Assembly (NCBI GenBank): GCA_025992895.1
Contig: DAJPGA010000001.1
Coordinates: 693,001-757,000, forward strand
From: Veillonellaceae bacterium
Lineage (GTDB): Bacteria; Bacillota; Negativicutes; Veillonellales; Dialisteraceae
Length of the DNA stretch: 64,000 bases
Direction of reading: 5' to 3'
Positions 45,094-53,056 of this stretch are shown here, piece by piece. The position numbers were made by a program, and so were the translations under genes. The stretch's first letter is position 1. Each line of letters opens with the position of its first letter. The notes beneath the pieces were generated by a model, which searched no databases, had not been told where the DNA came from, and saw only the letters and a list, made by a program, of their open reading frames with translations.

Positions 45094-45740
45094 AGCAGGG
45101 CAATCTCTGCTATAAGATCCTTCTGTTCTTCAAGAAGTCTGGCATTCTCCTGACGCAGCTGTTCTTCTTCGGTCCGGGGCGTTTGGAGCCTGATCGGCTT
45201 TCCTCTGTAATCCTCAAGACCAACTTCGCCCATTTCCTTGAACTTTTTTACCCATGTGTAGAGCGTTTGGTAGGACATGTTGTACTTCTTGGCTATCTTG
45301 TTATAATCGCATCCACTGGCGATGCACTCCTGAACGATTCTGACTCGCTCTTCCTTGACCGATTGCTGGCGTTTGCCCATAAGATCTCCTCCTTCAGAAA
45401 CGAGGTCTGTCAACTTATGCTCATTATACGCCTCAATCCATGTTTTAAGGGAGAGTGTGCCGGAAATTCTGTATTTGGCACAGACGGAAAGCATGGAAAC
45501 ACCGCCTTTAAGATATTCCTTTACGGCCTGGATCTTCATCTGATTGGAGTAGTAAGACAAATGCTGCCTGGGCCGCAATCCCTTAAAGCCCTCCTCTTTA
45601 TACCGGAGGACCCATTTCCTGAATGTTATGCGGCTCATATGAAGATTTTCAGCTGCCTGGGTAATCGTAACACCCTGATAGAGATATGAAGCAATCTGGT
45701 CTAACATTTCCTCCGGGGACGCTTTGGTTTTACATGGCAT
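45009..45740 (-). CDS. IS3-family transposase OrfA (double helix-turn-helix)
   Basis: 243 residues, longer than the roughly 100-residue OrfA of many IS3 elements but like the IS150 group. Two or three helix-turn-helix units occur (TITQAAENLHMSRITFRKWV; DYNKIAKKYNMSYQTLYTWV), followed by a leucine-rich coiled coil (ENARLLEEQKDLIAEIALL). It binds the IS ends. AGGAGGT precedes the ATG. The frame passes through CTA AAA AAA AAG (45095-45084), the -1 frameshift site into OrfB. Confidence 0.88.
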   Translation of the reverse strand: MPCKTKASPEEMLDQIASYLYQGVTITQAAENLHMSRITFRKWVLRYKEEGFKGLRPRQHLSYYSNQMKIQAVKEYLKGGVSMLSVCAKYRISGTLSLKTWIEAYNEHKLTDLVSEGGDLMGKRQQSVKEERVRIVQECIASGCDYNKIAKKYNMSYQTLYTWVKKFKEMGEVGLEDYRGKPIRLQTPRTEEEQLRQENARLLEEQKDLIAEIALLKKKMEIEERLRSSKDSALLTFSEILKP

Positions 45741-45760
45741 AAGAATGACCTCCTAATATA

Positions 45761-45780
45761 TTTATGATATTATTCTGTCT
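45761..45780 (-). repeat. IS terminal inverted repeat, right
   Basis: Reverse complement AGACAGAATAATATCATAAA pairs with the left end at 44092-44111. Confidence 0.7.
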
Positions 45781-45887
45781 TTCTTGTTGAATCATACCAA
45801 AGTGCGCCGTATACCAGTTGACATCAGCGGCATCAACACAAATGTCTCCTGCGTTAGTGTACGGGGCGGATGAGTTGCATTTCCTTC

Positions 45888-45987
45888 TAGCGTAGCGAGG
45901 TTTAGCTGTCCCCGTTAGGGGAAAGTGGCGCGAATGCGCCGAAAGGGGTTCATTCTCAAAAAAGGCGAAGCATCCTTTATGGTTTTC
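45888..45987 (+). repeat. Modular hairpin repeat element, copy 4 (fullest)
   Basis: Order: AGCGTAGCGAGGTTT, AGCTGT, CCCCgttaGGGG, AAAGT, GGCGCgaatGCGCC, GAAAGGGGTTCATT, an AAAGGCGAAGC module, and ATGGTTTTC. The same order is found at 20714-20814 on the minus strand with different stem sequences. It lies 108 bases beyond the IS. Confidence 0.7.
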
Positions 45988-46046
45988 TCTTTTCATCTGC
46001 CACAAATGAACTTGTATTAGCATCTTCTAATCAAATGTAACAACAG

Positions 46047-46091
46047 AAAAGGCTTTGACGAAATGATTGTACATTTTGTCAAAGCCTTTTT
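46047..46091 (-). terminator. Intrinsic terminator of nrdG
   Basis: AAAAGGCTTTGACGAAATG (46047-46065) pairs with CATTTTGTCAAAGCCTTTT (46072-46090), one G-U, loop of six bases within ATG...CAT. T run on both strands. Confidence 0.88.
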
Positions 46092-46097
46092 GGTGTT

Positions 46098-46652
46098 TCA
46101 GATTTTCGAGTTCGGCGACATGCTGGTGTCTCTCGGGTCCCACGGGACGACGGTACCGGAGGCAAGGCTCTTCTGCACGTCAATGGTTCTCTGGTTGGAG
46201 GAGCCTTTGAAGAGGAGGGTGACATCCTTCTTTTCAAGGACGAATTCACCGTCGACAAGGACGTCGATGCGTTTCAGAAGTTCCATGGTTTCGGGCATCT
46301 TCCTGGCAAAGTTATCAAGGAGATCCCTGTCGTAGAGGTAGCCGGTGAAGCACCAGAGGTTCTTCTGCGGGTACATTTCCTTGAAGCGGGTGACAAGGGA
46401 GAGGAGCGCTTTCTGATTGGCCGGTTCCATCGGTTCGCCGCCGAGGAGGGTGAGGCCTTCATAGAAGTCCTGTCCGACTTCCTTCAGGATGTAGTCTTCT
46501 GTTTCCTTTGTGAAAGGCTTTCCGTAGTTGAAGTCCCATGTTTCCTGGTTGAAGCAGCCCTTGCAGTGATGGGTGCAGCCGGAAACGAAGAGGGAGAAGC
46601 GGATGCCGGGGCCGTTTGCAATATCATATTCTTTGAAATTGGCGTAGTTCAT
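46098..46652 (-). CDS. nrdG: Anaerobic ribonucleotide reductase activating protein
   Basis: 184 residues. A radical-SAM enzyme with the cluster motif CTHHCKGC (C-x3-C-x2-C) and a glycine-rich SAM site (LTLLGGEPM). It installs the glycyl radical on NrdD. It lies 64 bases downstream of nrdD, separated by a hairpin that may lower its expression relative to nrdD. Confidence 0.93.
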   Translation of the reverse strand: MNYANFKEYDIANGPGIRFSLFVSGCTHHCKGCFNQETWDFNYGKPFTKETEDYILKEVGQDFYEGLTLLGGEPMEPANQKALLSLVTRFKEMYPQKNLWCFTGYLYDRDLLDNFARKMPETMELLKRIDVLVDGEFVLEKKDVTLLFKGSSNQRTIDVQKSLASGTVVPWDPRDTSMSPNSKI

Positions 46653-46677
46653 GTTGATTTCCTTTGGAATGAAAGAA

Positions 46678-46704
46678 TGAAAAAGGGCGGCGGACGCCGC
46701 CCTT
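46678..46704 (-). terminator. Intercistronic hairpin between nrdD and nrdG
   Basis: Minus strand: a perfect stem AAGGGCGGCG/CGCCGCCCTT (46704-46683) with only a two-base nominal loop, followed by TTTTTCATT. Terminator-like, within an otherwise obvious operon. Confidence 0.75.
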
Positions 46705-46716
46705 CAGATATTCAGA

Positions 46717-48915
46717 TTACAGGTGGAGGACTCTGTCCTTGATTTCCTGTGTACGGCCCTGGTTCCAGAACTGGGTGCCGATGTAGCCGCAGGTTCTTCT
46801 TGCGACGCTCATCTTGTGCTGGTCGCGGTTGCCGCAGTTCGGGCATTCCCAGATGAGTTTGCCGGTTTCATCTTCGATGATGCGGATTTCTCCGTCATAG
46901 CCGCATGCCATGCAGTAGTCGCTCTTCGTGTTCAGTTCTGCGTACATGATGTTTTCATAAATGTACTTCATGACGGTCAGGACTGCCGGGATGTTCGTCT
47001 GCATATTCGGTACTTCGATGTAGGAAATAGCACCGCCCGGGGAGAGTCTCTGGAAGTCGGATTCGAATTTCAATTTATGGAATGCGTCGATATGTTCAGA
47101 AACATGGACGTGGTAGCTGTTGGTGATGTAGTTCTTGTCCGTTACGCCAGGGATGATGCCGAAGCGTTTCTGGAGGCATTTAGCGAACTTGTAGGTGGTG
47201 GATTCCATCGGTGTGCCGTATACGGAGTAGGAGATGTTTTCAGCAGCTCTCCATTCGGAGCACTTGTCGTTCAGCTTCTGCATGACAGCGAGGGCAAATT
47301 CTCTGCCTTCATCCGTTGTATGGGATACGCCGAGCATGCGGACGCACATTTCATAGAGGCCTGCATAGCCGAGGGAAATGGTGCTGTAGTTGTTGAAGAG
47401 GAGCTTGTCGATCGTTTCGCCTTTCTTGAGACGAGCGATAGCGCCGTACTGCCAGAGGATCGGAGCCACATCAGAGACGGTGCCGAGCAGTCTTTCATGA
47501 CGGCAGCGGAGTGCTCTGTGGCAGAGTTCGAGGCGGTCTTCCAGGATTTCCCAGAATTTATCCATATCGCCGCCGGAAGAGCATGCCACATCGACGAGGT
47601 TGATGGTGACGACGCCCTGATTGAAGCGGCCGTAGTATTTATGCTTTCCGTTTTCACCAAGGCCCTCGGTATCCGGGGTGAGGAAGGAGCGGCAGCCCAT
47701 GCATGGGTAAACGTCGCCGTTCTTCAGATTCTTCATGATCTTGGCGGAAATATAGTCAGGAACCATTCTCTTTGCTGTACATTCAGCAGCGAGTTTGGTC
47801 AGGTAGTAGTACGGGGAATCATCATGAATGTTGTCTTCGTCGAGGACGTAGATCAGTTTCGGGAATGCCGGAGTGATCCAGATGCCCTTTTCATTCTTGA
47901 CGCCCTGCATTCTCTGGCGGAGGACTTCTTCGATGATCATGGCCAGATCCTTGCGGGTACGGCCGTCCGGAACTTCGTCCAGGTACATGAACATGGTAAC
48001 GAATGGAGCCTGGCCGTTGCAGGTCATGAGGGTGATCAGCTGGTACTGGATGGTCTGGATGCCGGATTTGATTTCTTCCTTCAGACGGCGTTCCACGATC
48101 TTTTTGATGATGGATTCGTCCATGGATTCACCGGTTTCCTTGCGTTCAGCGATGACTTCCTTCTTGATCTTCTGGCGGCTGATATCAACGAATGGAGCGA
48201 GGTGTGCCAATGTGAAGGACTGTCCGCCGTACTGGTTGGATGCTACCTGAGCGACGATCTGTGTCGTTACGTTGCAGGCAGTGAAGAAGGAATGCGGCTT
48301 TTCAATCATGGTCTGGCTGATGACAGTGCCGTTCTGCAGCATGTCTTCCAGATTGATCAGGTCGCAGTTATGTTCTCTCTGCGCATAGTAGTCAGCGTCG
48401 TGGAAATGGATGATGCCTGCTTCATGCGCCTTCACGATTTCTTCGGGGAGGAGCAGACGCTTTGTCAGATCCTTGGATACTTCGCCAGCCATGTAGTCGC
48501 GCTGGGTGGAATTGATGACAGGGTTTTTGTTGGAATTTTCCTGTTTGACTTCTTCATTGGAGAGGTCGATCAGGGAAAGGATGCCGTCATCGGTCGTGTT
48601 GCTCTTGCGGGAAATCTCTCTCTTGTAACGATAGCGGACATACTTCTGCGCTACTTCATAGCCGCGCATTTCCATGATGCCCGTTTCGACCATATCCTGA
48701 ATGTCTTCGACATTGGCTGCGTGGGAGTAGCCTGCGATCTTGTGCGCAATGTTGTCTGCGACAGCACGGATCTGGTAATCATTCATCTGGTGGACGTGAT
48801 CGACTTCCTTATTGGCTTTGCCAATAGCGTTCACGATCTTGGTGATGTCAAAAGGTACTTCCTGGCCATTTCTCTTAATGACATTCATCTTGACGTTCAT
48901 TTCCATTTCTTCCAT
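46717..48915 (-). CDS. nrdD: Anaerobic (class III) ribonucleoside-triphosphate reductase
   Basis: 732 residues. An N-terminal ATP-cone (about 12-105; VIKRNGQEVPFDITKIVNAI) for allosteric control precedes the ten-stranded barrel. A zinc site with four Cys near the C-terminus (YCMACGYDGE; WECPNCGNRD) and the glycyl-radical motif RRTCGYIGTQFWNQ are intact. It reduces NTPs to dNTPs without oxygen. Tandem NrdR boxes lie upstream at 49003-49043, and nrdG follows. Confidence 0.97.
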   Translation of the reverse strand: MEEMEMNVKMNVIKRNGQEVPFDITKIVNAIGKANKEVDHVHQMNDYQIRAVADNIAHKIAGYSHAANVEDIQDMVETGIMEMRGYEVAQKYVRYRYKREISRKSNTTDDGILSLIDLSNEEVKQENSNKNPVINSTQRDYMAGEVSKDLTKRLLLPEEIVKAHEAGIIHFHDADYYAQREHNCDLINLEDMLQNGTVISQTMIEKPHSFFTACNVTTQIVAQVASNQYGGQSFTLAHLAPFVDISRQKIKKEVIAERKETGESMDESIIKKIVERRLKEEIKSGIQTIQYQLITLMTCNGQAPFVTMFMYLDEVPDGRTRKDLAMIIEEVLRQRMQGVKNEKGIWITPAFPKLIYVLDEDNIHDDSPYYYLTKLAAECTAKRMVPDYISAKIMKNLKNGDVYPCMGCRSFLTPDTEGLGENGKHKYYGRFNQGVVTINLVDVACSSGGDMDKFWEILEDRLELCHRALRCRHERLLGTVSDVAPILWQYGAIARLKKGETIDKLLFNNYSTISLGYAGLYEMCVRMLGVSHTTDEGREFALAVMQKLNDKCSEWRAAENISYSVYGTPMESTTYKFAKCLQKRFGIIPGVTDKNYITNSYHVHVSEHIDAFHKLKFESDFQRLSPGGAISYIEVPNMQTNIPAVLTVMKYIYENIMYAELNTKSDYCMACGYDGEIRIIEDETGKLIWECPNCGNRDQHKMSVARRTCGYIGTQFWNQGRTQEIKDRVLHL

Positions 48916-49002
48916 TCATAACACCCCTAATGCTTTCAAAATCCCTATTTTTCTTTTGTTTTCTTTATTTATATAAGTTTCTCATTCTAGTCAAAATAAA
49001 TA

Positions 49003-49043
49003 CAAAATATTGATAAGCACACATAATAACGCACAATATGTTG
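49003..49043 (-). promoter_or_regulatory. Tandem NrdR boxes upstream of nrdD
   Basis: Two near-matches to the NrdR core (C-W-A-T-A-T-A-T-W-G): CAAAATATTG (49003-49012) and CAATATGTTG (49034-49043). They are 31 bases apart, three helical turns, the typical NrdR spacing. A TTGACT -35 element (48994-48989, minus) lies immediately downstream. Confidence 0.65.
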
Positions 49044-49265
49044 TACCGAAATCTATTTTACAACAAAGGGCGAAAAAAGGGAATAGAGAAAAATCCCTTC
49101 TTTTTATTTCTAATGCAGCGTTCGGCGAAGCTCCTTTAAGAAGGAGGGCAGAACTGCCTTTCTGCCGTATATTTTCCAAGATAACTTTCGATATGGAAAA
49201 AATTTATAGTGACTAATAAACCCATATAGAATAATCTGAAAAACCTTTTTAAAAGTCCGGGCAAT

Positions 49266-49293
49266 GAAAAAATGACCCTCAAAAGAGAGTCAT
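49266..49293 (-). terminator. Intrinsic terminator of mnmA
   Basis: Minus strand: ATGACTCTC (49293-49285), loop TTTT, GAGGGTCAT (49280-49272), then six T's. Confidence 0.8.
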
Positions 49294-49323
49294 CTTCCAT
49301 CCGGTATCCACAAGGGATGACTT

Positions 49324-50382
49324 TTAGAGCGCTCTGACGATTGTGCCGCCGCCCAGGAGGAGGTCGCCGTCATAGAAGACGACAGACTGGCCGGTTGTGA
49401 CAGCGCGCTGCGGTTCATCGAACGTGACGACAGCGCGTCCGTCGTCTCCGACCTTCACGGAGCAGTCATGGACACGGACGCCATAGCGGATCTTTGCCTG
49501 GCAGCGGAACTCTTCCTGCGGGATCTTGTCGTCGTAGAAATGGAGTTCGTTGGCGAGAAGGCGCGTGCGGAAGAGATCTTCATTCGATCCGACAACGACT
49601 TCTCTCGTGTCAGGACGCAGCTCGATGACGTAAAGCGGCGTCCTGGCAGCGATGCCCAGGCCCTTTCTCTGGCCGATCGTATAATAAGGAATGCCCTTGT
49701 GCTGGCCGAGCACATGGCCCTTTTTGTCGACGATATTTCCTGGCTGGAACGCTTCCGGCGCGTGGTTCTCGAGGAACTCCACGTACGATTTTTCGCTGGT
49801 CAGGAAGCAGATGTCCTGAGACTCTGCCTTGTTGTAAGTCGGAAGGCCCTTTTCCTTGGAAATGAGGCGCGTATCCTTCTTGAACGTGCGGCCAAGCGGG
49901 AAAATAATGTGCGAAAGCTGTTCCTGGGTCAGGTGGTACATCATGTAGGACTGATCCTTGGCGATGTCCAGACCCTTTCTGACCTCAAACAATTCCGTTT
50001 CCGGATTGTAGACGATGCGCGCATAGTGGCCGGTCGCAAAGTAAGGCGCGTCGAATGCCTTTCTCACTTCATCATAGAAGAGACCGAACTTCACCTTGAA
50101 ATCGCACATCATGCAGGGATTCGGCGTCATCCCTGCTGCGTAGGACTCGATGAAATAATTGAGGACGAACTTCTGGTACGCCTCTCTGACATCGATGACC
50201 TTGAACGGAATCCCGATGAATTCCGCCATGCTGCGGGCGCCTTTGATCTCCTCATCCTGCCCGTCAAACTGATACATGGTAGCGCCGTAAACCTCATAGC
50301 CCTGATCGAGCAGGAGGCGCGCGGTCAGCGTGGAATCCACGCCGCCGGACATTGCCACGACGACTTTCTTCTTTTCTGCCAT
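49324..50382 (-). CDS. mnmA: tRNA-specific 2-thiouridylase MnmA
   Basis: 352 residues. It makes 2-thiouridine at wobble U34 of Lys, Glu and Gln tRNAs. The PP-loop motif AMSGGVDST is at residues 10-18. The catalytic cysteines are in MTPNPCMMCDFKVKF and AESQDICFL. The second-half QRKGLGIA domain is present. A longer open frame to 50562 exists, but the family start and AAAGGA support the ATG at 50382. The 5' region 50383-50560 is GC-rich and can fold. Confidence 0.93.
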   Translation of the reverse strand: MAEKKKVVVAMSGGVDSTLTARLLLDQGYEVYGATMYQFDGQDEEIKGARSMAEFIGIPFKVIDVREAYQKFVLNYFIESYAAGMTPNPCMMCDFKVKFGLFYDEVRKAFDAPYFATGHYARIVYNPETELFEVRKGLDIAKDQSYMMYHLTQEQLSHIIFPLGRTFKKDTRLISKEKGLPTYNKAESQDICFLTSEKSYVEFLENHAPEAFQPGNIVDKKGHVLGQHKGIPYYTIGQRKGLGIAARTPLYVIELRPDTREVVVGSNEDLFRTRLLANELHFYDDKIPQEEFRCQAKIRYGVRVHDCSVKVGDDGRAVVTFDEPQRAVTTGQSVVFYDGDLLLGGGTIVRAL

Positions 50383-50611
50383 AATAAAATCCTTTCTGAA
50401 AACCATCATTCCCGGAAGTATTTCCGGAGAAATCTCATCGGAGTGAAAGTCCGAAGGATGCAATCCTGTCATTTTTTCCGCTGCGCAGAGGAGACCGCCC
50501 GGGGCGGTGCGCCCTTGGAAAGAGAGACAGAGATACCTCATTATTATACCATGGGAAATCAAGAGTTCTTTCCTTTTTATATAGAGAAATGGAAATGAAA
50601 GAATCTCTCCG
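50383..50611. other. Non-coding leader region of mnmA
   Basis: Minus strand contains an ACCGCC/GGGCGGT hairpin and a TTTCCGGAAATACTTCCGG-type hairpin before the mnmA start. No recognised regulatory RNA. Confidence 0.4.
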
Positions 50612-50620
50612 TGATATAAT
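50612..50620 (+). promoter_or_regulatory. Extended -10 promoter of the crotonase gene
   Basis: TG-A-TATAAT at 50612-50620, 80 bases before the start. The leader contains the hairpins CCCGGtagatCCGGG (50646-50660, followed by AATCATTTTT) and GGCAGATCTGCC (50671-50682). Confidence 0.55.
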
Positions 50621-50701
50621 AAAAACAGTGAATCCAGTTAAGAAACCCGGTAGATCCGGGAATCATTTTTGGCAGATCTGCCATGACAGGAGGAAATATC
50701 C

Positions 50702-51499
50702 ATGGACTATACGAGAATCAGGACAAAAGTCGAAGACGGCATTGAAACGATTACACTCGACTACCAGCAGACGCTGAACGCAGTCGATCTCACGATGGCA
50801 CTGGAACTCGAAGATGCGCTCACCAAAGCTGACAAGGACGAAGAAGTGAAGGTCATTGTCATGGAAGGTGCAGGACGCGCCTTCAGCGCAGGCGGCGACA
50901 TCCGCTACATGAAAGCGCACTGCGAGGAACCGGACTTTGCCACGAAATCCATGGCGGCCCTGGCAGGCAAACTGGCAGAAGACATCATCCATATGAAGAA
51001 ACTTTCCAAGATCATCGTCTGCGCTGTCCACGGGGCATGCGCCGGCGGCGGAATGAACCTCGCACTGGCTGCTGACTATGTCATCTGCTCCGACGATGCC
51101 AAATTCATCCAGGCCTTTGCAGGCATTGCCCTCTGCCCGGATACGGGAGCTGTCTTCCTCCTCCCGAGAATCATCGGTGCCAACCGCGCTCTCGACCTCT
51201 TCGTTTCCGGCCGCCAGGTCAAGGCAGACGAAGCACTTGCTATCGGCCTTGTCAAAGAAGTCGTTCCAAAGGATCAGCTGGATGAAACCGTCCATGCCTT
51301 TGCTAAGAAACTGACCGAAGGGCCGCTCCTTGCTTACAAGAATATCAAGAAGCTCATGTACATCAGCCTCTATCAGGGATTTGAAGACTACTCCAAACAG
51401 GAAGCAGGCCTTGTCGGCGAATGCTCTGCCAGTGAAGACTTCAAGGAAGGTATCACCGCATTCCTCGAAAAGAGAAAACCGCAGTTCAAAGGACGTTAA
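50702..51499 (+). CDS. Enoyl-CoA hydratase/isomerase (crotonase) family protein
   Basis: 265 residues with the crotonase fold. Oxyanion-hole segments are AFSAGGDIRYM and ACAGGGMNLALAADY. The two Glu of classical enoyl-CoA hydratase are not at their usual places (GGGMN, IALCPDTGA). The Asp in CPDTGA is as in PaaG-type isomerases, so isomerase or another acyl-CoA reaction is more likely than hydration. AGGAGGAAA precedes the ATG. It is followed at 12 bases by an esterase. Confidence 0.87.
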   Translation: MDYTRIRTKVEDGIETITLDYQQTLNAVDLTMALELEDALTKADKDEEVKVIVMEGAGRAFSAGGDIRYMKAHCEEPDFATKSMAALAGKLAEDIIHMKKLSKIIVCAVHGACAGGGMNLALAADYVICSDDAKFIQAFAGIALCPDTGAVFLLPRIIGANRALDLFVSGRQVKADEALAIGLVKEVVPKDQLDETVHAFAKKLTEGPLLAYKNIKKLMYISLYQGFEDYSKQEAGLVGECSASEDFKEGITAFLEKRKPQFKGR

Positions 51500-51511
51500 T
51501 CAGGGGAAATC

Positions 51512-52210
51512 ATGAAGAAGGAAATTTTTCAGGAAGGACCATACCGTGTTACGCTCTACACGCCTGAAGTGAATACGAAGGGGATCTGCTACTTCATCCA
51601 GCCTGCAGATATTGCTTCGGAGAATGAAAGTCTGGCGGACCGGCTTGAAATCGCGATCGCTGCTATAGACGGCCTTGACTGGAGCAATGATCTTTCTCCA
51701 TGGGAAGCGCCGGGCATCTTCAAAAGGGAAGGCGATTTTGGAGGAAAGGCAGACGTCTTTGAAAAATTTCTCCTTGAAACGATTCTTCCTGAGACCGAAA
51801 AGAGAGCAGGCCTCGATAGGCCGGAAAGGCAGCTCGTCGGCATTTCCTTATCCGGCATGTTTGCGCTCTATGCGGCCTGCCATACCAATGCATTCTCCGG
51901 TGTTGCCTCCATTTCAGGTTCCTTCTGGTTTACAGGACTTATTGACTATTACAGGAGCCACCCCTTGTCGCCAGCAGTCAGGCGCGTCTACCTGTCGCTC
52001 GGTGCCAAAGAGCCGAAAACGAGAAGGGAACCATTGAATACGATCCTGGAAAGGACAGAGGATGTCCTTGGCATCGTCAAAGAAGAAGGAAAGGAAGCCA
52101 TCTTCCAGATGAACCGGGGCGGCCACTACGTCCACCGGGGAGAAAGGCTCGAAGAGGCGCTCCGTTATCTCCTCTCCGGCGCAGAATGGAAGGGAGAGTT
52201 CTCCCTTTAG
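51512..52210 (+). CDS. Alpha/beta-hydrolase, putative esterase
   Basis: 232 residues. The nucleophile elbow is GISLSG (about residues 110-115), and a late GGHYVHRG probably gives the catalytic His. It resembles the esterase-D/IroE-like group that cleaves esters or thioesters. It forms an operon with the crotonase and may act on acyl-CoA or acyl esters (inference). It lies just before the crcB promoter, with no clear own terminator. Confidence 0.75.
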   Translation: MKKEIFQEGPYRVTLYTPEVNTKGICYFIQPADIASENESLADRLEIAIAAIDGLDWSNDLSPWEAPGIFKREGDFGGKADVFEKFLLETILPETEKRAGLDRPERQLVGISLSGMFALYAACHTNAFSGVASISGSFWFTGLIDYYRSHPLSPAVRRVYLSLGAKEPKTRREPLNTILERTEDVLGIVKEEGKEAIFQMNRGGHYVHRGERLEEALRYLLSGAEWKGEFSL

Positions 52211-52239
52211 TTGCAGGATGCATCCACGCATGCTATAAT
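52211..52239 (+). promoter_or_regulatory. Sigma-70-type promoter of crcB
   Basis: -35 TTGCAG (52211-52216), a 17-base spacer, -10 TATAAT (52234-52239). It starts inside the last bases of the esterase gene. Confidence 0.7.
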
Positions 52240-52255
52240 GAGCTCACTTATGAAA

Positions 52256-52310
52256 GACGGCGATGGAGTTCGCCGGGCATATGCCGAACGCTTCGCGCTG
52301 ATGACTCCTG
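52256..52310 (+). promoter_or_regulatory. Fluoride riboswitch (crcB motif)
   Basis: Contains the crcB-motif landmarks in order: GGCGATGGAGTTCGCC (52259-52274), the GGGCATATGCC hairpin region, GAACGC, and the conserved 3' end GCTGATGACTCCTG (52297-52310). It is followed at once by an overlapping terminator and the fluoride channel gene. Fluoride binding should prevent termination. Confidence 0.9.
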
Positions 52311-52337
52311 TCCCTTAACCGGGGCAGGAGTTTTTTG
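52304..52337 (+). terminator. Riboswitch-controlled terminator
   Basis: ACTCCTGTCCC (52304-52314) pairs with GGGGCAGGAGT (52321-52331), then T6. It shares ACTCCTG with the riboswitch 3' end, so the two structures are mutually exclusive. Confidence 0.85.
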
Positions 52338-52351
52338 TTTAAGGAGATAAC

Positions 52352-52738
52352 ATGCAGAACTACTTATTCCCTCTCTGGGTGGCCTTAGGAGGCGCCCTCG
52401 GCTCCCTCTGCCGCTACGGCACGACGATTTACATGGCAAGAATGGCAGGCACGTACTTTCCATTCGGGACGCTTGCCGTCAACGGCGTAGGATCCTTCCT
52501 GATCGGACTCTTGTCTGTTCTTTTGGTCAAAGCCTATCCCAATCCCGCCGCTGCCGCCTTCCTCATCACAGGCTTCCTCGGCGGACTTACCACATTTTCC
52601 TCCTTCATGAACGAAACCATGCAGTACCTCCAGGCAGGAGACATCCTCCATGGCTTCCTCTACCTCTTCCTCCAGCTGGCCGGCGGCCTCCTCTTCGTCA
52701 TGCTCGGCTGGTTTATCGGTTCCAGAGTGTTCCTTTAA
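52352..52738 (+). CDS. crcB: Fluoride ion channel CrcB/Fluc
   Basis: 128 residues with four TM helices; works as an antiparallel dimer exporting fluoride. Signature segments are GGALGSLCRYG and GFLGGLTTFSSFMNE, with FGTLAVNGVGSFLIG between. AAGGAGA precedes the ATG. Controlled by the fluoride riboswitch upstream. Modular repeats start directly after the stop codon. Confidence 0.95.
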   Translation: MQNYLFPLWVALGGALGSLCRYGTTIYMARMAGTYFPFGTLAVNGVGSFLIGLLSVLLVKAYPNPAAAAFLITGFLGGLTTFSSFMNETMQYLQAGDILHGFLYLFLQLAGGLLFVMLGWFIGSRVFL

Positions 52739-52744
52739 GAAGGG

Positions 52745-52900
52745 CGTCCCCGTTAGGGGAAGCTGTCGGCAAGGCCGACTGAAGGGGTTCATGTAATACA
52801 GTTAACCGGTAAGAACAGAAAGTGAGATCCATAAGGGGAAGCTGTAGCTGTCGGCAAGGCCGGCTGAAGGGGTTTATGTAATAGAGTTAACCGGTAAGAA
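52745..52900 (+). repeat. Modular hairpin repeat elements, copies 5 and 6, in tandem
   Basis: Two copies with an 85-base period (GTTAACCGGTAAGAA at 52801 and 52886). Copy 5: CCCCgttaGGGG, then GTCGGCaagGCCGAC, GAAGGGGTTCAT. Copy 6: GTCGGCaagGCCGGC, GAAGGGGTTTAT. The second stem differs entirely from copies 2 and 4 yet pairs as well. Confidence 0.7.
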
Positions 52901-53056
52901 TGTTAATTATATAATACTTATATATATGATATGTTTATCTACACTAAATTCAGCAAAAAAGCCTCACAGAATTGACCGCGGGTCTTTTTTTTATGGCTGG
53001 TATCGGGTTACAATAGATGGATAGGGAAGGTTCTTTGGATGAAAGAAGGAATTCAC

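Larger units (their letters stand above)
44092..45780 (-). mobile_element. IS3-family insertion sequence (IS150-like group), complete
   Basis: About 1689 bp with two overlapping frames, orfA and orfB, read on the minus strand. The 20-base ends match as inverted repeats at 17 positions (44092-44111 and 45761-45780). An A9G slippery site lies in the overlap. No clear target-site duplication next to these ends, so exact ends could be off by a few bases. Confidence 0.85.

Noticed and set aside
46723..48921. 732-codon plus-strand frame opposite nrdD
   Set aside because: It is a shadow frame exactly antisense to nrdD, which has clear motifs and signals.
50383..50562. N-terminal extension of MnmA by 60 residues
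   Set aside because: The extension has no family match, and the PP-loop would then start far from the N-terminus; the ATG at 50382 gives the normal length.
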